63,543 nucleotides of DNA from the NCBI GenBank assembly GCA_002281755.1, contig NCHB01000008.1, forward strand, positions 1 through 63,543. The letters are read 5' to 3'. Made by a program: the position numbers and the translations under genes. The notes below the pieces were generated by a model that saw only the letters and a program-made list of their open reading frames with translations, was not told where the DNA came from and made no database searches. The stretch comes from Sulfurovum sp. 16-42-52 (GTDB lineage: Bacteria > Campylobacterota > Campylobacteria > Campylobacterales > Sulfurovaceae). Of the stretch, positions 1 through 7,670 are shown in pieces; position 1 is the stretch's first letter; the number at the start of each line of letters is the position of its first letter.

Positions 1-86
1 TCAAAAGAGCAAGACAAACGGCGTTGATTCCATACATCGTAGACAGAAAGAATGTCGTTGAAAATCCATTCGAAAACGTAAGATAA
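1..86 (+). CDS. rpsR: 30S ribosomal protein S18, C-terminal end (partial)
   Basis: The window opens inside this gene; only the last 27 codons are present, in the third reading frame, ending at TAA 84-86. The visible tail contains RARQTALIPYIVDRK followed by NPFENVR, which matches the C-terminus of S18 in Campylobacter and Helicobacter. S18 binds with S6 on the platform of the 30S subunit. The start and the usual upstream partners (rpsF, ssb) lie outside the window. A hairpin follows 24 bases after the stop, so this is probably the last gene of its operon. The identification rests on a short but distinctive stretch. Confidence 0.85.
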   Translation, partial: KRARQTALIPYIVDRKNVVENPFENVR

Positions 87-110
87 GTTCAATCTATCTA
101 CCCTTTTTCT

Positions 111-137
111 CTTCCTCTTTTTTGAGGAAGATTTTCT
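111..137 (+). terminator. Intrinsic terminator after rpsR
   Basis: A perfect 7-bp inverted repeat CTTCCTC (111-117) / GAGGAAG (124-130) flanks a six-T loop and is followed by ATTTTCT. It lies 24 bases after the rpsR stop and before the promoter of the next operon. The stem is short, so efficiency is uncertain. Confidence 0.55.
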
Positions 138-202
138 ACACTATAACTACATTTTTCCATTTTACGTTCTTCAAACAATATTATTATTTGTGTTTATCCT
201 GC

Positions 203-208
203 TATAAT
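203..208 (+). promoter_or_regulatory. -10 box upstream of the cyclodeaminase-like gene
   Basis: TATAAT sits 41 bases before the TTG start at 250. No good -35 is visible, as is common in Campylobacterota. Transcription would start near 215 and give a leader of about 35 bases, ending in the ribosome-binding site GAGGA at 238-242. Confidence 0.55.
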
Positions 209-249
209 CTTTTACTTAAATTCCACTTTTTTTATGTGAGGAACACTTT

Positions 250-1242
250 TTGGTACAAGATTTACTGAGGTTGGGTGACGAACAACACCTCTATTTTAAT
301 GAGCTTCAAATTCATGACGTCTTGGTTGAGAATATTTTAGAATTTATGGAATATTTAAAAATATTTTATCAAGATTGGCATAATAGTGATACCTTAGTTA
401 CATTACCAAAAAAGCAAATCTTTCAAACCCAAGACTCCAAGGGTGATTTTAGAATTATGCCGTGTATCATCCATAATGACTACAAGATAAAAGCTGTAAA
501 AATCATTGGTACCAATGAAGAAAACAGGGTCATCAAAGATAAAATATGTGTAGGAAAATCATTTCTTATACATCCCTATGATAACTTTATCTACGCTATG
601 TTTGATGTATGTGCCTTATCCTCTTTTCGAACTGCAGCCATTTCTGTATTGGCCTATCATCTGTTGAATACCATTCAGGCATCTGGTGTCGGCATCATTG
701 GATGTGGAAGAATCGGATTTTATACAGCACTGATTTTGAACAAATGGCTTAACGTTAATCACTTTTATTGTAATGATATTAATCAGACCAATCAAGAAAA
801 CTTTTTAAAATTGGCAGAAGAATATATGGCAGAGATTCATATAGATTTTATGCCTATAACCAAAATGGAAACTGTTTGCGACAGTATTTTTCTAGCAACT
901 GATTCCACAAAAGCTATTCTGCATGCAAACAATACTACAAACATTAAATTCATCTCGAGTGTAGGAGCTGATGCAGACAATCTTTCTGAGCTTGATGCCA
1001 ATTTACTGGAGGGCAGAACAGTTGTAGTCGATTCGTATCATTCGATGATGCTAGGTGATTTAAAAGCATGGGAAGATCAAAATATATTGGATCGCAAAAG
1101 TGTACTTGAGCTCCGTACCTTTATAAACAATCAAAACAATCCACCACAAAATATAGTGTTTATCTCCACTGGTATTGCAACACAGGATGCACTTATTAGC
1201 CAATTTATTTATGACAAACTGACAAAAAACAATCAAAATTAG
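250..1242 (+). CDS. Ornithine cyclodeaminase / mu-crystallin family protein
   Basis: 330 aa, read from TTG 250 with GAGGA about 8 bases upstream. The central Rossmann motif GVGIIGCGRIG (around residues 147-157) and the preceding SSFRTAA are the NAD-binding and substrate-loop signatures of the ornithine cyclodeaminase/mu-crystallin family. Members include cyclodeaminases, imine reductases, archaeal alanine dehydrogenase, and SbnB, which makes diaminopropionate for siderophores. The true substrate cannot be read here. The next gene, an ATP-grasp ligase, starts 8 bases after the stop and is surely co-transcribed, which suggests that the amino or imino acid made here is ligated to something else. 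The family call is firm; a role in a small peptide-like product is inference. Confidence 0.8.
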   Translation: MVQDLLRLGDEQHLYFNELQIHDVLVENILEFMEYLKIFYQDWHNSDTLVTLPKKQIFQTQDSKGDFRIMPCIIHNDYKIKAVKIIGTNEENRVIKDKICVGKSFLIHPYDNFIYAMFDVCALSSFRTAAISVLAYHLLNTIQASGVGIIGCGRIGFYTALILNKWLNVNHFYCNDINQTNQENFLKLAEEYMAEIHIDFMPITKMETVCDSIFLATDSTKAILHANNTTNIKFISSVGADADNLSELDANLLEGRTVVVDSYHSMMLGDLKAWEDQNILDRKSVLELRTFINNQNNPPQNIVFISTGIATQDALISQFIYDKLTKNNQN

Positions 1243-1250
1243 GAGAAAAA

Positions 1251-2246
1251 ATGGCACATATACTTAATGCAGTAGGTATAGAAGACAGCAACACCATCAT
1301 CATAGTAAAAAATGCAGGGATTATCTCCAAATCTCTTTTTGATATACAAGGAAACAGCAATCTACTCCAAACACTCCGCTCCCCAGACACACAGATAGCG
1401 CAAATGATCTTTGGCGGCGTGCAGCAAAATATAGAAGTACAAGTGCCTTCAGATACCATACTCTTTAACAGTATCTGCAATGCAGACAGTGCATCCAAAG
1501 CATTAAGATTATTGTCTGATTTTGCAACGCAACTCTCGTTGCCAATCATAAATCATCCTGATAAAGTATTGGAAACAACGCGAGACGGTATTGCAAAAAA
1601 ACTTTCGTCCATCCAAGGTGTACGCGTACCAAAATGTATCAAAATTATGCCACACTCAACCAAAGAGATCAAACAAATTATTAAAAATGAAAATTTTCCA
1701 TTGCCTTTTATCTTTAGAACAACAGGGGATCAAGGCAGTAAAAATATGATCAAAATAGACGCGTTAGATACTCTAGCAGAAGCACTGGAGTGTTTTGCCA
1801 TCACAGGAGAAAATACCTTCTATCTTATCGAATATATTGAATACCAATCAGATGACGCATATTATAGAAAAGCCAGATACTGGGTAGTAGGTAACAAAGT
1901 GATTCCACGACATCTTGTCATAGCAAATACATGGAATATCTCTTACGCCATCAAAAAAGAGATGATGTATGGTAATGAGGCATTGCAAAACGAAGAAAAA
2001 GCATTTATGCAAAGTGAAAATCAAGATATTGTACAAAAGTGTCTTGCCATCAAGGAAGCCTTGGGTCTGGACTACTTTGGCATAGACTGCAACATCAACC
2101 AAAAAGGTGAGATGATTGTCTTTGAAGCAACACCGTGTATGGCACTACTTGAAGACAAAGATTTTCCTTACATTAACACTGCCATAGCAGAGATAAACAG
2201 GGCGATACAAGAGTTGATTGCCCAAAAGCAACAAGAAAATCTGTAA
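1251..2246 (+). CDS. ATP-grasp (RimK/glutathione-synthetase type) ligase
   Basis: 331 aa, starting at ATG 1251 with AGGAGA upstream, 8 bases after the cyclodeaminase-like gene. The N-terminal ~100 residues look like a pre-ATP-grasp domain. The ATP-grasp region starts near NHPDKVLETTRDGIA, with FPLPFIFRTTGDQGSKNM as the nucleotide-binding loop and YLIEYIEY as the hinge. The C-terminal metal-binding segment reads VFEATPCMAL, where related ligases usually have E-x-N, so Asn appears replaced by Thr. ATP-grasp enzymes join a carboxylate to an amine or thiol through an acyl phosphate. Paired with the upstream gene, the likely role is peptide-bond formation in a small-molecule pathway; the product is unknown. 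The next gene has its own promoter. Confidence 0.75.
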   Translation: MAHILNAVGIEDSNTIIIVKNAGIISKSLFDIQGNSNLLQTLRSPDTQIAQMIFGGVQQNIEVQVPSDTILFNSICNADSASKALRLLSDFATQLSLPIINHPDKVLETTRDGIAKKLSSIQGVRVPKCIKIMPHSTKEIKQIIKNENFPLPFIFRTTGDQGSKNMIKIDALDTLAEALECFAITGENTFYLIEYIEYQSDDAYYRKARYWVVGNKVIPRHLVIANTWNISYAIKKEMMYGNEALQNEEKAFMQSENQDIVQKCLAIKEALGLDYFGIDCNINQKGEMIVFEATPCMALLEDKDFPYINTAIAEINRAIQELIAQKQQENL

Positions 2247-2265
2247 ATTATTTTTCATTTTTGGC

Positions 2266-2271
2266 TATAAT
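2266..2271 (+). promoter_or_regulatory. -10 box giving a predicted leaderless subtilase mRNA
   Basis: GGCTATAAT ends six bases before ATG 2278 (TATAAT-ACAACC-ATG). Initiation 6-7 bases after the -10 falls on or beside the start codon, and no Shine-Dalgarno sequence precedes this ATG. The same arrangement occurs at 31867-31872 (minus strand) and 56723-56728. Confidence 0.55.
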
Positions 2272-2277
2272 ACAACC

Positions 2278-4308
2278 ATGAAATCTAATCTTTTTTTACT
2301 TATTTTTGTTATCATCATAGGGTTGCTAAATGGATGCGGTGGCGGTTCTAGCTCAAACTCTACTGAACCAATTATCGGGCAGCTGCCAACGGACAATATA
2401 GATGTACCTAGCATAGAGCCTCCTGTTGAACCTGATATACAAATTCCCATTTTTATTACAGAAAATACTTTATTAGTAAGAGAAAATACCGTCATAGCAA
2501 CTTCTGTTCAAGCCGATGATGATTCATCTGTTTCTTATAGTATTAGTGGCACTGACAGCCTATTGTTTATTATAGATAGCCGTTTGGGTACTTTGAAGTT
2601 CAAAACTGCACCCAACTTTGAATCTCCTCTAGATAACAACCAAGACAATATTTATGAGATAACCGTAACCGCTACAGATACTGCAAACAATAAAGCGGTA
2701 CTTACTATGTATATCTCTGTAACAGACATAGATGAAAGCAGCGCAGATGACAGCGATAATGACTATATATCTGACAATATAGAGATTTTGATACAGAGCG
2801 ACCTTGGCGAGAGTGATATAAATAATAACGGTATAGAAGATGGTCTTGACACACAAGGAGTCTATGGCGATACTTTTTTTGATCATTTGTGGTACATCAG
2901 AAGTCTGGGCACTTTGACAAACGAGAGTGGCGTAAGGAGTATTATCCCAAACGATCTCAATCTTTTGGGGCTTTACCATACCTATATGGGGTACAATTAC
3001 GGCGAAAACATCATCGTACAGATAGTCGATACGGGTGTAGAAGCAGACCATGAAGATCTTGTAGCCAATATGGATCTTTCGCGCTCTTATGACAATGCAA
3101 CCGTAGGCGACCCCTCAGGAAGCAATGCACACGGTACTAAAGTAGCCGGTATTATGGCTGCCAGGGCTTTCAACGGCAAAGGGGTCAGAGGTATCATCCC
3201 GTTTGCAAAGATAGCCGGAAGCAACTGGCTTGAGGCACAACGAACTCCCGCACTGGAAAAAGCATGGCTCACAGGTGACGGGGCGAACGATATTGCGGTG
3301 TCAAACAACAGCTGGGGGAGTTACTTCGATACCGACACACTCTATGAAAGCATTATGGAGCTTGGTACGCGTACGCTTAGAGACGGCAAAGGCAGAGTGT
3401 ATGTATTTGCAGGTGGTAACGACAGGATAGATGGGGGTAATGCCAATTTGCAGTATGCCCTCAGTAACCGTTACGCTATCGCCGTAGCCGGACTCAAACA
3501 TGACAACACCTATGCGGACTATTCTACTCCTGGATCAAACATCTTAGTCTCAGGCTACAGCGGAAATTATTACCAAGATAGTCCCACGTTAGGTTCAACA
3601 ACTATCATGGGTACCTCCAGCAACACAGGTAACATCGACACCCAAACAACATGGGATGAAGATGTACAAGAAAACTATACGTTTACAACCAACGGCACTT
3701 CTGCTGCTTCGCCTACAGTGGCAGCCTCCATCGCACTGGTGTTGGAGGCATGCCCCGATTTAACCTACAGGGATATCAAATATCTCGTTGCAAAAAACGC
3801 CTTGCAGATAGACTCTTCCAATCCTACATGGGTAACCAATGCTGTTGGATTTAAGCACAGCATAGACTACGGTTTTGGGCTTATCAACCCGCAAGGGATG
3901 ATTGATGAATGCACTACCACTTACACCATACTTCCTTCTGAACGCAATGCAAGTATTACAAAAGTTTTTAATGAGCAAATACCCGATGACCGAAGCACTC
4001 TCTCTTTTGATCTCAATGTCACGGAAGATATGACAGTAGAGTGGGTGGAGGTCACAATTGACAACACGAATCGCTTTGCGTCAGACTACAGAGTGGCGCT
4101 CATCTCCCCAGAAGGCACCAAAACAACCATCATGACAGAAAACACCTCCCCAGATATCAACAACTGGATGAATGGCGGCTTTAGACTTGGGGCTGCTGCG
4201 TTGATGGGTGAGAAAAGTCAAGGGCTGTGGAGAGTTGAGATGACAGACCTGGTAGCTGATGACGCCGGTACACTCAGAAGCATTCAACTCAAAGTGTACG
4301 GACATTAA
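2278..4308 (+). CDS. Lipoprotein S8 (kexin-like) subtilase with cadherin and P domains
   Basis: 676 aa from ATG 2278, chosen because the protein then begins with a lipoprotein signal (lipobox LLNGC, followed by GGGSSS). Order: lipid anchor and Ser/Pro linker; cadherin-like repeat (about residues 60-155); an acidic, calcium-type DSDNDYISD segment; S8 catalytic domain with Asp251 (VDTG), His285 (HGTKVAG), oxyanion Asn381 (AGGND) and Ser475 (GTSAAS); C-terminal P/Homo B domain from about residue 560. The protease is probably at the cell surface, calcium-stabilised, and cleaves proteins. No inhibitor_I9-like propeptide is visible between the signal and the cadherin repeat, yet a propeptide-like protein is encoded directly downstream. 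The catalytic triad is complete, so activity is expected; the substrate is unknown. Confidence 0.88.
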   Translation: MKSNLFLLIFVIIIGLLNGCGGGSSSNSTEPIIGQLPTDNIDVPSIEPPVEPDIQIPIFITENTLLVRENTVIATSVQADDDSSVSYSISGTDSLLFIIDSRLGTLKFKTAPNFESPLDNNQDNIYEITVTATDTANNKAVLTMYISVTDIDESSADDSDNDYISDNIEILIQSDLGESDINNNGIEDGLDTQGVYGDTFFDHLWYIRSLGTLTNESGVRSIIPNDLNLLGLYHTYMGYNYGENIIVQIVDTGVEADHEDLVANMDLSRSYDNATVGDPSGSNAHGTKVAGIMAARAFNGKGVRGIIPFAKIAGSNWLEAQRTPALEKAWLTGDGANDIAVSNNSWGSYFDTDTLYESIMELGTRTLRDGKGRVYVFAGGNDRIDGGNANLQYALSNRYAIAVAGLKHDNTYADYSTPGSNILVSGYSGNYYQDSPTLGSTTIMGTSSNTGNIDTQTTWDEDVQENYTFTTNGTSAASPTVAASIALVLEACPDLTYRDIKYLVAKNALQIDSSNPTWVTNAVGFKHSIDYGFGLINPQGMIDECTTTYTILPSERNASITKVFNEQIPDDRSTLSFDLNVTEDMTVEWVEVTIDNTNRFASDYRVALISPEGTKTTIMTENTSPDINNWMNGGFRLGAAALMGEKSQGLWRVEMTDLVADDAGTLRSIQLKVYGH

Positions 4309-4314
4309 GGAGAG

Positions 4315-4755
4315 ATGATGAACAAAACAACCCTACCTCTTGCAGCATTGCTTTTTCTTTTGGGCAGCAGCTTAGCATTTTCAGATAAAACTGATCTAAA
4401 GATGGCAGAGAAAAACTATACTGAAGCCATCATCTTAGATGAGGGGGTTAAGCGTACCATCCACATACCAAAAGACTCCAATACCACAGCCAAAGCCAGT
4501 ACCTACGAGTCGATACAAACACTGAGTAAAAAAGAAGGTGTGATGGTCAGTTTTAGAAAAAATAATGGGCTTTCCATTGGTGTATTTGAGACAAAGTACG
4601 GGTTAAAGCTTCAAGAGAAATTGGCAATAGGGTATTATATTTTTGAAAATGTATCGGATAAAAGCGATATGGAAATCGTTCAAGATATCATCAAAAATGA
4701 AAGTGCTGTCAAAACAGTCAAACCAAACTGGGAGAAAAAAAACATACCTCGATAG
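4315..4755 (+). CDS. Small secreted protein resembling a free-standing subtilase propeptide
   Basis: 146 aa with an N-terminal signal peptide (LPLAALLFLLGSSLAFS). AAGGAGAG overlaps the end of the protease gene; ATG 4318 has better spacing than ATG 4315. Residues about 60-146 show the pattern of S8 propeptides (inhibitor I9 / fervidolysin-type): a VMVSFRKN strand, then ETKYGLKLQEKL, IGYYIFENV, a helix with MEIVQDIIKNESAV, and the closing strand VKTVKPNWEKK, comparable to the 'V-x-x-V-E-P-N' end of subtilase propeptides. It lies 6 bases after a subtilase that lacks its own propeptide. A trans-acting folding chaperone or inhibitor of that protease is the best hypothesis. The similarity is judged by eye; no search was run. 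Confidence 0.6.
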   Translation: MMNKTTLPLAALLFLLGSSLAFSDKTDLKMAEKNYTEAIILDEGVKRTIHIPKDSNTTAKASTYESIQTLSKKEGVMVSFRKNNGLSIGVFETKYGLKLQEKLAIGYYIFENVSDKSDMEIVQDIIKNESAVKTVKPNWEKKNIPR

Positions 4756-4769
4756 GAGGTATGTTTTTT
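4737..4769. terminator. Symmetric bidirectional terminator
   Basis: A perfect 14-bp stem, 4737-4750 against 4756-4769, has A6 on one side and T6 on the other, with a 5-base loop GATAG. The stop codon of the upstream gene (TAG 4753-4755) lies in the loop. Placed between convergent genes, it should terminate both strands. Confidence 0.85.
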
Positions 4770-4828
4770 GAGCTTACTCGTATAGCCATAGCATACCAGG
4801 CAAGTGCCCGATATGCTATTTAACAGTT

Positions 4829-6463
4829 TTAATATATATACGCGATGCCCATATCTTCGATACTGTCATACTCAACAGGCTCTTCACCTTCGATGGTAAT
4901 CGTACCGTAAGTTATATCTTCAGCATCTTTCAAGAACTCAACCGTCGCTGTATTGGTACCCGTCAAGACTGTTTTTCCTGCATAAGGAGAGTAGTCAACA
5001 TAAGGGTAAAAATAGTTGTATCCGATTTCTTCAGGCAACATAGAACCGCGATTCTCAGGATATGCAGAACTCATCAACCATGGACTTGGTGTACTTAGTA
5101 CTGCGCTGCCTCCCATCAGTGTCGAACCGACTGTGCCGCTTAGGCTTAAGCTTTCTGCATTGCTGTTTGTAGATACATATGTTTGATAGTTGTATGTTTC
5201 GTGACCATCATACGTATATCCTATAGTTAATCCATCAGCATACAGATCTAAACCTCCCTCACTGTCTTGCAATACAAGATAACCGCCCAACTTGGTACTT
5301 CCCTCACTCTCATACTTACCATCATAAGAAACAGTAGTGTACCAATTTTCACTTACATACGAATACACACCTTTAGAGGTTGATGTGTTTTCGACCGTGA
5401 CATTGCAAGCAGAAAATGCTGTAGTGGTATTGACGTCATAAAATTCCTGTAGAGTCTCACTTCCTTCAAAAGTTGCATTTGTAGAGTATTGTCCACTGTA
5501 TTGATTGTTGGATGTGTAGTTACCTTCATTGGTTGGTGTATCATAGCTATTGTTGTTTTCGTTTGTATAGCTGTAATCAAATGTAACCGACAGCTCTTCA
5601 GTTGAGGCAAAATGCCATAGTGTTGCATTGTCTTCTTTGTATTCTGCACTCAGACCCTCTGTAACAACATGCGAAGTACCGCTACCTAAATACTGATCAT
5701 TAGACCCATCATCTCTTTGTACTGGATTATCATTCCATTCATTATAGGCATATGTATAGTCACTATTGTACTCAAGCGAGAGTGACCCGTTAAAGGTTGT
5801 TGTGCTACTGCTTGCTTCATAGTAATTGAGACGATTAATGATGCTGTTGTACATAATCATCTCTTCAAAGAAGTTTAGTGCTTCACTACCTACCATATTG
5901 TCCATCACGCATTCATCAAATGAAAGTGTGACTTTATTCATATTTGATGAAATATCAATCCCATTATTTTCACCATATGTATAACTATCTTCCTGCTGAA
6001 GTGAATAGGTACCACCTAAATCACACGCAATGTTATCACCATACTCAAGTGATCCATCACCAGAGATAAGGGTTTTCTTCACAGTGGCTGTGTTTTGTTG
6101 AAGTGTTTGTATCTTGCCACTAAGCATGGAAGCCAGCTTAGAAACTTTTTTTGGTTCTTTTTCTGAAGCTTTTGCCTCTCCAGGACCCATATTGTAGCCA
6201 CCGTCTGAAAGCAGGTATGCTATATCTTCACTTACCAATGCTGCACTAAGTGCTGCCTTGGTGTTATTTTGATCGAGTGTTGCAGGAGCTTTAACAGCTT
6301 CAGGCACGCAGGTATCAACCGGTGTATCTTGTGGTGGTGTACCTTGTGGTGGTATTTGTGTGATTGGATTTGTTGTAGTTCTATCTGAATTGCCACATCC
6401 TGTCATCCCTATAGTAACAACTGCACAACACGCCAAAGCGGCTATTTTACTTAACTGTGTCAT
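4829..6463 (-). CDS. Secreted lipoprotein of unknown function, Tyr/Asn/Ser/Thr-rich
   Basis: 544 aa from ATG 6463, chosen because GGGA lies just upstream and the protein then starts with a lipoprotein signal ending in GMTGCG; an in-frame ATG at 6496 would add 11 residues before the signal. After a Thr/Pro-rich linker (about residues 25-50), the rest is an extended region full of Tyr, Asn, Ser and Thr with alternating-strand patterns (for example SLSLEYNSDYTYAY), suggesting a large beta-structure outside the cytoplasm. No known domain was recognised. It stands alone between a symmetric terminator and its own promoter, and could be a surface adhesin or envelope protein, but nothing in the sequence proves this. 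Confidence 0.7.
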   Translation of the reverse strand: MTQLSKIAALACCAVVTIGMTGCGNSDRTTTNPITQIPPQGTPPQDTPVDTCVPEAVKAPATLDQNNTKAALSAALVSEDIAYLLSDGGYNMGPGEAKASEKEPKKVSKLASMLSGKIQTLQQNTATVKKTLISGDGSLEYGDNIACDLGGTYSLQQEDSYTYGENNGIDISSNMNKVTLSFDECVMDNMVGSEALNFFEEMIMYNSIINRLNYYEASSSTTTFNGSLSLEYNSDYTYAYNEWNDNPVQRDDGSNDQYLGSGTSHVVTEGLSAEYKEDNATLWHFASTEELSVTFDYSYTNENNNSYDTPTNEGNYTSNNQYSGQYSTNATFEGSETLQEFYDVNTTTAFSACNVTVENTSTSKGVYSYVSENWYTTVSYDGKYESEGSTKLGGYLVLQDSEGGLDLYADGLTIGYTYDGHETYNYQTYVSTNSNAESLSLSGTVGSTLMGGSAVLSTPSPWLMSSAYPENRGSMLPEEIGYNYFYPYVDYSPYAGKTVLTGTNTATVEFLKDAEDITYGTITIEGEEPVEYDSIEDMGIAYIY

Positions 6464-6520
6464 TTTATTCCCTTTTTTAGTATTAGATTTGTTCATACCT
6501 TAAGACATAAACATCTGACG

Positions 6521-6526
6521 ATAATA
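6521..6526 (-). promoter_or_regulatory. Possible -10 box of the lipoprotein gene
   Basis: On the minus strand GGTATTATCG gives TATTAT at 6526-6521, about 57 bases before ATG 6463. The surrounding 6497-6570 gap is AT-rich and contains no gene. The match is moderate and no -35 is evident. Confidence 0.35.
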
Positions 6527-6570
6527 CCATAAAAAAATAATATTTTTGTCACAAAAATATTGAAAATAAT

Positions 6571-6942
6571 TTATAGTTTTGCATTACACTTCTTACACAC
6601 CCCTTTGATGATCATCGTGTCGATTTTGTATCCATTGAGTTTGATGGGGGGGAGTTCTTTAAGGCATTCGATACTGTTGCATACAGTACAGATGATATGG
6701 GCATGAGGGGTATGGGCTAGTTCATAATACTTTTTTTTGTCGTTTGACTCAAAACTGTTCAGAATGAGTTCGCTTTCAAATTTGGCTACATTTCTGTAAA
6801 AGGTCGCTTTATCCATATGCAGTCTGTCTTTGACATCTTCAAAAGAGACAGGTTTGTCCTCTTGGCTGAGTATCTCTAACAACTCTTTTCGTGCATGCGT
6901 GCGCTTGAGGTTTTTTTCTTCGATGATGTGTTCGATATCCAT
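6571..6942 (-). CDS. Fur-family metal- or redox-responsive repressor
   Basis: 123 aa, slightly short for the family. The winged-helix part covers residues 1-75 (LKRTHARKELLEIL, then a recognition helix with MDKATFYRNVAKFE). The dimerisation part has the HAHIICTVCNSIECL motif and a second pair CKKCNAKL at the very end, giving the two CxxC pairs of a structural zinc site. Which metal or oxidant it senses (Fur, Zur or PerR type) cannot be told. The start at 6942 follows AAGGGA, and the gene lies 14 bases after the methyltransferase gene, so it is the last gene of the coaX-hisG run. No obvious Fur box was found nearby. Confidence 0.82.
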   Translation of the reverse strand: MDIEHIIEEKNLKRTHARKELLEILSQEDKPVSFEDVKDRLHMDKATFYRNVAKFESELILNSFESNDKKKYYELAHTPHAHIICTVCNSIECLKELPPIKLNGYKIDTMIIKGVCKKCNAKL

Positions 6943-6956
6943 CTGCTTATCCCTTC

Positions 6957-7670
6957 TTAGTCTTGGGTTTTTCTAAATACAAAAAATGTTTTATCTGCTT
7001 CTTCAAAACCATATAAAAAGACATCTTCAGACGCTATCAGTTCCAAACCGCTTAAAGCGATGAGCTCTTGGGGAGTATGATAGGTTTGTCTGATGCTCTC
7101 TTGTGACTTGAAAAAGCATGTCCCTTCTTGCTCGAACAGGGTAAACGTTGAGAAGTATTCGCCCGCTTCAAAATCGCTGTCTATGGTGAGAAACCGTTTC
7201 TCATCATCTACGATAAACGAGCCAACCGCAACATTTTCAAAACCATAAAGCGTATTGGTATCACACAAAAAGTATCCGCCCGCATTGAGATGGGTGTTGA
7301 TGCAAGCTAAAAAGTCTTTGAGTTGTGTTGCATCTAAGTAATTGAGCATATCGAACACTGCGGTGATGACATCAAAACTTCCTTCTACTTCACACACACC
7401 CATACACTCTGCCTCAAAGCCCTGCTCGCGTGTTTTGGAAACCATGAGAGGGCTAAGGTCAATCCCTGTGGCTGAGGGTATCTCTAACGCACCCTGCATC
7501 TGCCGTAAAAAATCGCCCGAACCGCATCCCACATCCAAAAGTGTCTCAAACTCAAGAGTCTGTAAAAAAAGAAGGTAATGGGCATAAAGCGTCGGAGCAG
7601 CCTCTTTGACGCCTAGCAGGTCTTCTACTTTGGCGTACAAGTCCAGCGCAGGGGAGACTGAATCAGCCAC
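6957..7670 (-). CDS. Class I SAM-dependent methyltransferase
   Basis: 237 aa. The SAM-binding motif I is LLDVGCGSGDFLRQM (about residues 43-57), followed by the acidic loop ATGIDLSPLM and motif FDVITAVFDMLNYL. The fold is that of small-molecule methyltransferases, but the acceptor is not apparent. Its start overlaps the end of hisG by 8 bases, so it is translated from the same transcript, and the Fur gene follows within 14 bases. No histidine-pathway role is implied by the sequence alone. Confidence 0.78.
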   Translation of the reverse strand: MADSVSPALDLYAKVEDLLGVKEAAPTLYAHYLLFLQTLEFETLLDVGCGSGDFLRQMQGALEIPSATGIDLSPLMVSKTREQGFEAECMGVCEVEGSFDVITAVFDMLNYLDATQLKDFLACINTHLNAGGYFLCDTNTLYGFENVAVGSFIVDDEKRFLTIDSDFEAGEYFSTFTLFEQEGTCFFKSQESIRQTYHTPQELIALSGLELIASEDVFLYGFEEADKTFFVFRKTQD

